From Lysinibacillus pinottii (GTDB lineage Bacteria > Bacillota > Bacilli > Bacillales_A > Planococcaceae): 64,000 nucleotides of DNA. Positions within the stretch are counted from its first letter, which is position 1. Each line of letters begins with the position of its first letter. The notes under the pieces are model-generated. The model was not told the DNA's origin. It searched no databases and saw only the letters and a list, made by a program, of their open reading frames with translations. This document shows positions 50,579-58,500 of the stretch, piece by piece. Made by a program: the position numbers and the translations under genes. The stretch spans positions 1 through 64,000 of the forward strand of contig NZ_JANTOO010000013.1 of the NCBI RefSeq assembly GCF_024753545.1. The letters are read 5' to 3'.

Positions 50579-50761
50579 ATGCGTATTTTTAGTATGTTTG
50601 TAGCAATAATTATTAGTGCCTTTATGGCAGTCGGGATAGCAGAATACTACCATCAACCCTATAATTGGTATTTGGTTTTTCTGATGATACTTACCGGATT
50701 TTTTATTCATACTATCATATTAATATTTGAATCCGAAAATGCGGAGGAAAATGAAATTTAA
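50579..50761 (+). CDS. Micro membrane protein, paralogue 2
   Basis: 60 residues. Helix 1 (FVAIIISAFMAVGIAEYY) and helix 2 (WYLVFLMILTGFFIHTIILIF) plus an acidic tail AENEI. Related to the gene at 50257 as described there. AGGAG ribosome binding site, ATG eight nt away. It ends at a bidirectional terminator shared with hemQ. Confidence 0.75.
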   Translation: MRIFSMFVAIIISAFMAVGIAEYYHQPYNWYLVFLMILTGFFIHTIILIFESENAEENEI

Positions 50762-50795
50762 AATGCGAGTCCTCACTGGGGACTCGCATTTTAAC
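50760..50795. terminator. Bidirectional terminator
   Basis: AAATGCGAGTCC pairs with GGACTCGCATTT around a 6-nt loop, with T tracts on either side. Shared by the micro protein gene and hemQ. Confidence 0.88.
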
Positions 50796-50812
50796 ATTTT
50801 TAATTGTAATTA

Positions 50813-51562
50813 TTAAACCGTTAAGAATGTAACTAATTTATCGTTATCAAGTAGGTTTCCGACGAAGAATGCGCCAAACTCACCGTAGCGAGCAGAAACT
50901 TCATCAAAGCGCATTTCATACACTAATTTTTTAAATTGTAAAACGTCATCAGCAAATAATGTTACGCCCCATTCGTGATCATCAAAGCCAACAGAGCCTG
51001 TAATAATTTGCTTTACTTTACCTGCATAACCGCGACCAATCATGCCGTGAGAACGCATTAATGATTTGCGCTCATCCATTGATAGCATGTACCAGTTATC
51101 ATTTCCTTGACGGCGTTTATCCATAGGATAGAAGCATACATATTTAGAGCGAGGAAGCTCAGGGTATAGACGTGCACGTACATGTGGATTTTGGTATGGG
51201 TCTTCATTTGATTCGCCAGCTAAATAGTTTGAAAGCTCAACAACAGATACATAAGAATATGTAGGAATTGTAAAATCAGCAATGGCTAATTTATTAAATT
51301 CTGCTTCAAGCTCTTGTAGCTCATCCATCGTTTCACGCAATGTCATAATCATAAAGTCAGCCTTTTGACCAACGATTGCATAGAAGGCATGAGCACCTGT
51401 TTTAGCAATATCTGCTTCATTTAATTTCTCTAAATAAGCAAGAAATTCTTCTACTGCTGCTTGACGTTCTTCAGCAGAAACGAGCTTCCATGAAGCCCAA
51501 TCAATTGAGCGAAAATCATGTAAAGCGTACCATCCATCTAACGTAATTGCTGCTTCATTCAT
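50813..51562 (-). CDS. hemQ: Coproheme decarboxylase (HemQ/ChdC, chlorite-dismutase fold)
   Basis: 249 residues. Converts coproheme III to protoheme in the coproporphyrin-dependent haem route of Bacillota. Catalytic Tyr145 (FYPMDKRR) and proximal haem ligand His172 (SHGMIGRGYAGK) are present; FDDHEWGVTLF is the C-terminal motif. ATG 51562 follows AAGGAGTG. Divergent from lipL. In B. subtilis hemQ, pta and lipL are neighbours (from memory); pta is not in this window. Confidence 0.94.
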   Translation of the reverse strand: MNEAAITLDGWYALHDFRSIDWASWKLVSAEERQAAVEEFLAYLEKLNEADIAKTGAHAFYAIVGQKADFMIMTLRETMDELQELEAEFNKLAIADFTIPTYSYVSVVELSNYLAGESNEDPYQNPHVRARLYPELPRSKYVCFYPMDKRRQGNDNWYMLSMDERKSLMRSHGMIGRGYAGKVKQIITGSVGFDDHEWGVTLFADDVLQFKKLVYEMRFDEVSARYGEFGAFFVGNLLDNDKLVTFLTV

Positions 51563-51717
51563 TATTGAAAACACTCCTTTATAAGTGAATACCATTCAAA
51601 ATTAGTTTATCATAGTTTGTGCAAATTCCCTAAGTTCATGAATGTTTTTCACGAATTTGACACCAACTATAGATGATGTATGCTAAAGAGTAGAGATGGA
51701 ATTAGAGGAGCACCAAT

Positions 51718-52554
51718 ATGAAAAGTATTTTACAGCAGCCAATTTGGCGTTATTATGATCAATCAATTAGTGCAAAGCAGCGATCTCCGTTAGAATCCTT
51801 TGCCACTGATGATACGCTGTGTCAACTAGTTGGACAATTAGTATCACCCCCAACTATTCGGACGTGGGTCCATGAGGCATCCGTTGTGCTTGGTATCCAA
51901 GATCATCGTTTACCATATGTACAGCAGGGAATGGATTTACTAGAATCAAGAGGTTATCAACCTATCGTTCGGAACTCTGGTGGATTAGCCGTTGTCCTTG
52001 ATGAAGGAATTTTAAACATTTCTATTGTATTATCTGAACAAATGGATTCATTAAGTATAAATGATGGCTATGATGTGATGGTTGACCTCGTTAAAGGTTT
52101 GTTTCCAGAGGTGGCAGAGAAGATTGAAGCCTATGAAATTGTAGGCTCATATTGCCCAGGTTCGTATGATCTAAGTATTGAAGGGAAAAAGTTTGCGGGA
52201 ATTTCACAAAGACGTTTACGCCAAGGTGTAGCTGTGCAAATCTATTTATGTATAGAAGGTAGCGGCTCACAGCGTGCTGCACTCATTCGTGATTTTTATG
52301 AGGAAAGCTTACAACAGGAAGAGACGAAATTTAATTATCCACAAATAGTTCCCGAAGTCATGGCATCATTATCGGAGCTTGTCGATCTACACTTAACTGT
52401 AGAGGGAGTCGTTATTCGTCTACAGCAATTACTTCATCGCTTAGCTGGTGAAGTACATCCAGAATCTTTTCATGACGAAGAATTAACGTTATATGGTTTC
52501 TATTTAAAGCGTGTTTTTGAGCGAAATGCTAAAATGCTAGAACGACATGAATAG
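51718..52554 (+). CDS. lipL: Octanoyl-[GcvH]:protein N-octanoyltransferase
   Basis: 278 residues, LplA/LipB fold. Moves octanoate from GcvH to the E2 subunits of 2-oxoacid dehydrogenases (amidotransfer). Catalytic Cys146 in GSYCPGSYDLS, and the acyl-site Lys/Gly motif KKFAGISQRRLRQG. RNSGGLAVVLDEGILN is also typical. The LipL subtype fits its neighbour hemQ, as in B. subtilis ywfL. Ribosome binding site GAGGAGC. Confidence 0.92.
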   Translation: MKSILQQPIWRYYDQSISAKQRSPLESFATDDTLCQLVGQLVSPPTIRTWVHEASVVLGIQDHRLPYVQQGMDLLESRGYQPIVRNSGGLAVVLDEGILNISIVLSEQMDSLSINDGYDVMVDLVKGLFPEVAEKIEAYEIVGSYCPGSYDLSIEGKKFAGISQRRLRQGVAVQIYLCIEGSGSQRAALIRDFYEESLQQEETKFNYPQIVPEVMASLSELVDLHLTVEGVVIRLQQLLHRLAGEVHPESFHDEELTLYGFYLKRVFERNAKMLERHE

Positions 52555-52571
52555 ACTGATATTAACAAACA

Positions 52572-52607
52572 TAAAAAAAGGCGATGCTGCTAATTAAGCG
52601 CATCGCC
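52572..52607 (-). terminator. Terminator of the rsfA-type gene
   Basis: Arms GGCGATGCTG and GCGCATCGCC; on the minus strand the stem is followed by TTTTTTT. The 5' arm lies in the last codons of the gene. Confidence 0.85.
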
Positions 52608-53240
52608 ATTTTCAGGCTGGAAATTAGAACTACTTACTACTAGATTTCCGTTTTTCTCCATTTTAAAAACAGGTGCAACACGTTCTTCCTCTTCATCTAA
52701 CGTAACAAGTCGTCTAGCACGATTCATAATTTGAACGAATTGTTCATAATCTTTGCGAATTGCTCGATTTTCTTCTTCTAGCTTTGTAATAGTTTTCTCT
52801 AGTTTTTTATTTTTCTCAGATGTTACATGGACAAGCTGTCTCCATTTTGAAGATTCATTGCCTACTTCACCAGAATGCTGTAAACGCAGTAAATAAGCTA
52901 TAACAATATCAAGAGAAAGAGCAGATAGCGGAATTGATTTTCCTTCTGCAGCACTACTATTCACTGTAAACATACTAGAAGTGCGACGTCTTGCAGGAGC
53001 TCCTAACACTCGCATTCTTTCTTTTCTTTCTTTTTTAGCTTCAGCTAATTGTTCTTCATATTCTTTACGAACAACAGCATTCCAACGGAAACCACAGGCT
53101 GCAGCAGTACGATTTAACGCATCACCAGCTTCTTCAAAGGCATTTAGCTGTGTACTCCCCTCCGTTACGTGACGAATTACCGCCTCTGCTAACAATTCAT
53201 CATTTTCTTCTAGCCAAGCATCTTGTCTGATTTTACTCAT
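52590..53240 (-). CDS. rsfA: RsfA-type prespore transcriptional regulator
   Basis: 216 residues. The N-terminal SANT/Myb-like DNA-binding domain reads RQDAWLEENDELLAEAVIRHV, AFEEAGDALNRTAAACGFRWNAVVR; the C-terminus is a long coiled coil (KKLEKTITKLEEENRAIRKDYEQFVQIM). RsfA modulates sigma-F genes in the forespore. GGAGG precedes ATG 53240, whereas ATG 53255 would put that site inside the gene. Fits the ywf neighbourhood; function inferred from the B. subtilis homologue. Confidence 0.88.
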   Translation of the reverse strand: MSKIRQDAWLEENDELLAEAVIRHVTEGSTQLNAFEEAGDALNRTAAACGFRWNAVVRKEYEEQLAEAKKERKERMRVLGAPARRRTSSMFTVNSSAAEGKSIPLSALSLDIVIAYLLRLQHSGEVGNESSKWRQLVHVTSEKNKKLEKTITKLEEENRAIRKDYEQFVQIMNRARRLVTLDEEEERVAPVFKMEKNGNLVVSSSNFQPENGDALN

Positions 53241-53476
53241 ATTAAAAACCTCCACTTTTTTGGTACTTGTTATTTAAGACTAGCATGACCAATCTTTTAA
53301 CCTTTTATTCATCTATGTAAAAGGAATTATGCTTGAATAGAAGGGGAAAAGTACGATACAATACCCGTTGTAGGTTTGTACGTATGCTGCATACTTAAAT
53401 ATGTGAAGGTCATGCGTTCCATAGAGCGAGCGGTTTTTTGTTTGAAAAATACTATATAGAAAGGGTTGTTGACAAA

Positions 53477-53704
53477 ATGGCAAACGAATTTAAAGTTTGC
53501 GATGAATGTCAGGCCGTTAACTTAAAAACGTTAATTCCAAAATTAAAGGAAATCGATCCTGATGCAACCATCGAAATTGGCTGTCATTCTTATTGTGGTC
53601 CAGGACGCAAAAAAACATTTACCTTTGTAAATAGCCGCCCTGTTGCTGCATTAACCGAAGAAGAACTAATGGAAAAGGTTTTAACAAAATTAAAGAATAA
53701 GTAA
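53477..53704 (+). CDS. DUF1450 family small Cys protein (YuzB-like)
   Basis: 75 residues. Four cysteines: VCDEC near the N-terminus and GCHSYCGPGRKK in the middle, a possible metal or redox site. No known function. The ATG at 53477 has AAAGGG upstream; the frame to 53438 has no site. Ends at a terminator. Confidence 0.82.
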   Translation: MANEFKVCDECQAVNLKTLIPKLKEIDPDATIEIGCHSYCGPGRKKTFTFVNSRPVAALTEEELMEKVLTKLKNK

Positions 53705-53705
53705 A

Positions 53706-53743
53706 CAAAAAGCTGTCTCTACTTGTTGGAGAAAGCTTTTTGT
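53706..53743 (+). terminator. Terminator of the DUF1450 gene
   Basis: AAAAAGCTGTCTC pairs with GGAGAAAGCTTTTT with internal bulges. Confidence 0.75.
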
Positions 53744-53862
53744 TCATTTATAGCAATAGAAATAAAAAGGTTGTAAGTATCTATAGAAAAATGTGAATAA
53801 GTATGCTAGTCCTAGATTTATCGCATATAATAGAACTATAACAAAATGGGGGTGCTATACAA

Positions 53863-55170
53863 ATGACATATGCAAACGCTAAATTACAAGAAGAAAAGGT
53901 ATTTAAAGACCCTGTTCACCGTTATGTGCATGTAAGGGATCAGGTGATATGGGATTTAGTAGGTACAAGAGAATTTCAGCGTTTACGTAGAATTCGTCAG
54001 CTTGGTACCACATTTTTAGTCTTTCATGGGGCAGAACACAGCCGCTTTAGTCATTCACTTGGTGTATATGAAATTGTACGTCGTATAGTGGATGATATCT
54101 TTGTTGGCCGTGCTGATTGGGATGAAGGTGAACGACTTTTAGTGCTATGTGCGGCGCTCTTACACGATTTAGGACATGGGCCATTCTCACATGCCTTTGA
54201 AAATGTCTTTGAACTGGATCATGAATATTATACAAGACAAATTTTATTGGGTGATACAGAAGTAAATGCTGTGCTGAAAAAAGTGGCAGCTGATTTTCCT
54301 GAAAAGGTATCTCAAGTAATAGGAAAGACATATCCAAACAAACAAGTAATTAGCTTAATTTCAAGCCAAATTGATGCGGATCGTATGGATTACCTACAAC
54401 GTGATGCTTATTTTACTGGAGTTAGTTATGGTCACTTTGATATGGAACGGATTTTAAGAGTGATGCGTCCTCGCAAAAACCAAGTGGTCATAAAAGCAAC
54501 AGGTATGCATGCAGTAGAGGATTATATTATGAGCCGCTATCAAATGTACTTGCAAATTTACTTCCATCCTGTGTCACGTAGTGCAGAGGTTATTTTAAAT
54601 AAAATTTTAAAACGAGTAAAACAATTAAGTTTGGAAGGTTATACATTTAAGCATGAACCTACTCACTTCCTAGCATTTTTCCGTAATGCAATTACGCTCG
54701 AAGATTACCTTGCCTTAGATGAGAGTATTCTTTTTACATATTTTCAACTATGGATGCAAGAGGAAGATACGATTCTAAGTGATTTAAGTCGCCGCTTTGT
54801 TAATCGCAAGCTATTCCAATACATTGATTTAGATCCTGGTGTCGAGCTTGATAAATATCAAAAACTACAGGAACTTTTCAAAGAGGCAAACTTGAACCCA
54901 GACTACTATCTTGTTCATGATACAACGGCTGATTTGCCCTATGATTTTTACAGACCTGGTGAAGAGGAAGTACGCGTGCCGATTTTCTTAGAAATGAAAA
55001 ATGGTGAGCTACGTGAGCTTTCACGTGAATCAATTATTGTTGATTCTATTTCAGGACGGATGAAGAGGGACCATAAAATATATTTTCCTTTAGATTTTTT
55101 AGAAGATGATTCTACGCACGCGACCGTTAAACGGAGAATATTAACCTTGTTAGGAAAAGACGGAAAATAA
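53863..55170 (+). CDS. ywfO: HD-domain phosphohydrolase (YwfO-like dNTPase)
   Basis: 435 residues. Metal-dependent phosphohydrolase. HD motifs: FHGAEHSRFSHSLGVYEIV (first His), ALLHDLGHGPFSHAFENVF (HD), and a later Asp in QIDADRMDYLQRDAYFTG. EF1143-type enzymes of this group release triphosphate from dNTPs. No second domain is obvious; the C-terminal ~150 residues are the family tail. Ribosome binding site GGGGGTG. Ends at a strong terminator. Confidence 0.9.
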   Translation: MTYANAKLQEEKVFKDPVHRYVHVRDQVIWDLVGTREFQRLRRIRQLGTTFLVFHGAEHSRFSHSLGVYEIVRRIVDDIFVGRADWDEGERLLVLCAALLHDLGHGPFSHAFENVFELDHEYYTRQILLGDTEVNAVLKKVAADFPEKVSQVIGKTYPNKQVISLISSQIDADRMDYLQRDAYFTGVSYGHFDMERILRVMRPRKNQVVIKATGMHAVEDYIMSRYQMYLQIYFHPVSRSAEVILNKILKRVKQLSLEGYTFKHEPTHFLAFFRNAITLEDYLALDESILFTYFQLWMQEEDTILSDLSRRFVNRKLFQYIDLDPGVELDKYQKLQELFKEANLNPDYYLVHDTTADLPYDFYRPGEEEVRVPIFLEMKNGELRELSRESIIVDSISGRMKRDHKIYFPLDFLEDDSTHATVKRRILTLLGKDGK

Positions 55171-55182
55171 AATATGAAATAG

Positions 55183-55227
55183 AAAGCAGTAAACACGTTC
55201 AAAGGAGCGATGTTTACTGCTTTTTTT
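55183..55227 (+). terminator. Terminator of ywfO
   Basis: AAAGCAGTAAACA (55183-55195) and TGTTTACTGCTTT are perfect arms followed by T's. Confidence 0.9.
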
Positions 55228-55440
55228 GTATGTTTAGATGATTGTTTAGAATTTGTTCAGCGCTTTTAGTTATAATGTATCAAAAATGATAAAAGGTGGT
55301 GATGTTTATTTTTATATGCGTCACAAAAGTAATGCTTCTAAAATAAAATAAAGGAAAGTTTATAATTTGTTAATTCTTATGTCCTATGTTAGGATACAAT
55401 TTGGCTTTTATTCACAAGAATGACAAGTTAATTTCAGGGA

Positions 55441-55518
55441 GGAGAGAAACCGTTGTTTGTGGCAGGCTTTATCTGAAAATGAAAGGAAGCTATCGTCGCA
55501 GCAAACAATCAAGCTCTC
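55441..55518 (+). promoter_or_regulatory. Structured 5' leader of the adhesin gene
   Basis: GAGAG (55442-55446) pairs with CTCTC (55514-55518) and GTTGTTTG (55452-55459) with CAAACAAT (55502-55509), enclosing a third short pairing AGGCTT/AAGCT. The ribosome binding site (AAGAGGAG) follows immediately. I do not match it to a known riboswitch. It could control translation of the surface protein. Confidence 0.5.
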
Positions 55519-55543
55519 TATCTATTAAGAAAAGAGGAGTGTC

Positions 55544-58500
55544 ATGAGAAAAAAAATGAACATTGCTATGCTGACCATGTTGTTAGTGTTCCAAACACTA
55601 CTCAGCCCACTGTCAGTATTTGCTTCTGAAGACATTTCGACACCACCAGTCGTGAATGACAATGGTTCGGTTGATGAAATGGAAAAAAATCCATCTACAC
55701 CTGTGAGCAATGACACAGAGTTGTCAGAAGATAACATAGGTGAGGAAGAGCTTTCTACAACACCGCAAGAAAATGAAAATACGGAGCAAGCTCCTGAGGG
55801 CCAAGCTCCTGAAGAAGAAAAAGTGGATGATGAACCCGCTAAAACATTGCCAGTGAATCATACACCATTGGCTGCTCAAGAAATTCCAGCTTCACTAGTA
55901 TCATTTGTAATGAAAATTGGTGAAAAAACAGTTGGAGCAGGTGAATTTGGTGCAGAATTAGATCCTAATACAACTGCTAACTTCACGGTTAAATTTTCCG
56001 TGCCAATGCAAGATAGTCAAGCAGAAGCTTGGGGAGACGGGAGTTGGTTTGAATTCCAATTGCCGCAGTCGTTAATTGATTTTGATGGGGCATTCACCGG
56101 TAGCAAGACAGTAAACGGTATCACATATAATTATGTAACTACGGATAATAAAGTTCGTGTAGAGTTAAGTGGAATGGAGCCCGGCTCAGGAAGCTCTCAA
56201 CCAGAGGAATTAACCATCATATTTAATGCTGGTTTTAATAACCTTTCAGACGACATTGAGCAAGATCTGGAAATTCCGGCAGCCACAGGTGGTAGTGAGA
56301 TCATTAAAGTTAAATTTACTTTCTTACCTTCAACGAGCAACAAAAAGGTAAGTAAGGAGAAAATAGGGACTCCTACACCAACAATAAGTGGTAATCATGA
56401 GATGGAATGGCAGGTATGGATTAATGAAGCTGGTAAATTATTAAGTAATCCAACTTTAACAGACGAGCCAACATCACATGAAATTATGGCTAATTCCGTG
56501 AATGTTTATCAATATGAGGTTGGTCTTAATGGAGTGAGAACAAGTACAGAAAAAAATGTTCTGACAAATGGTAGTTGGAGCGATATTGAAAGTACGCTGA
56601 CTGGTAAGTATGCATATAAAATTACGTATAAAACGTCTGTAACATTAGAGGCGGATAAACGTGATGGTGCAGTTAATTTTAATAACAGGGTACAATTTAC
56701 TAACAATGGACAAATAGAATCTTCTAATATGGCAACACACACCATTACGTATGGTAAAGCGCTAGATAAAAAGTTAGATAAAAATACAAACTATGAAACA
56801 AAGTGGCATATTGATTACAATCATAATTTGTTAAGTATCGATCAATCTGATGCATATGTTATAGATACAATTAAAGGTCCTCACGAAATCGATGCATCAA
56901 GCATTAAGGTTTATAAAATGAACGATGCAGCTGGCCATGTGGCGACAACAGTTTCGGAAGCTAATAGAGTAACAAATGGATTTACTATTACTCCTGCAGC
57001 TGGAAATGTTAAAAGCTTCACATTAACCTTTGATAACGATATTTCAGATGCCTATACAATTGTGTATGATGCGAACTATACTAAACAGGATTTTTATGAA
57101 AATGAAGCAGGGCTGTTTAATAATAGTGTGACAAGCGGTTCAGGTAAAGAGAAGAATATAAACTATGTACTTACTGAAAACCTATTAAAAAAATCATATA
57201 CCGTTGATTTTGATAAAAAAGTAATTACATGGACGGTCAACATTGTATCTGATAATCCAACTAAATCAATTAACAACCTAACACTAACAGATACATTTAC
57301 AGCTGGTGCTGCAGATGGGGTGCATGAGTTAATAGACAACACTGTAAAGCTTAATGGTATAGCAACTACTTATACTCTAATTGGTGGAGATAAGAAAAAA
57401 GGCTTTACAATTTCAGGTATTAACGTACCAGCAGGTAGTACATCAACTATCACTTATCAAACGAGCTTCGCAATTGGTGATGAGGGTACTGTACAAAAGC
57501 AAGGGTACGGAAATACAGCCGCTACAGAGTGGACAAGTGGCGGTAAAGTATATGAAAAATCAGCTTCTGCGAGCTATATTCCACAATCAACTACTGTTAA
57601 TAATGGCAGTAAATCGGGATCGTTTGACTACTCCACACAGCAATTTACATGGGATGTAAAAGTGAATATCAATAAAAAGGATATTAATGGAGCTATTTTA
57701 ATTGATACAGTTGGTGAGGGACATAAGTATTTACCGGGAACAATTGAAGTATTACCTTTAACTAATTTAGGTGGTAGTGATACAGGCGGAACTATTGGTA
57801 CTACACCGATTGACCCGAACAATTACACAATTTCAGCTGAAACAGATAAAGGCTTTACATTAACATTCAGTGATTCCTTATCAGGAGACATAAACTACCA
57901 AGCATATGTGGTTCGTTATAACACAATGGATGACGATCACATTTTAGGTATTGGTTCTGATACGGCTACTGAAAGAGGGAATGTATATACGAATGATGCC
58001 ACATTCAAAACAAAGGGTACGCAAGAATTTACGCTGGAATCAACGCCAGTAAAAATTGATGAGAATGTAGCGAACAATTTAGTGACAAAAAATAAACCAC
58101 AACAAAACGCAAGTAAAGAAACAATCACTTGGACATTAGATGTGAATAAATCTCATTCTGATTTAGGTCAAAATGTCATCTTAACAGATTTACCAGGTAA
58201 TAATTTAATGTTATTGGAAAGTAGTATTCTATTAGCACCATATACAGTATCTAAAACTGGTATTCAAAATGCATCTACCTGGCAAACACCTTTACAATTA
58301 GGGGTAACTGTCAAGTTTGATACTCAAGGAGGCTTTAGCCTCGAATTCCCTGATTTAAATCGAAAAGGGTATCAAGTACAGTATAAAACAATAGGCTTTG
58401 GTCAAATGGGTGATGCATTAGAAAATACAGCAACATTGCATTATACGGGGCAAACAAAGGCTAATCAAAAAACTGAGAGTGACTTTAAGGGTAAATTTAG

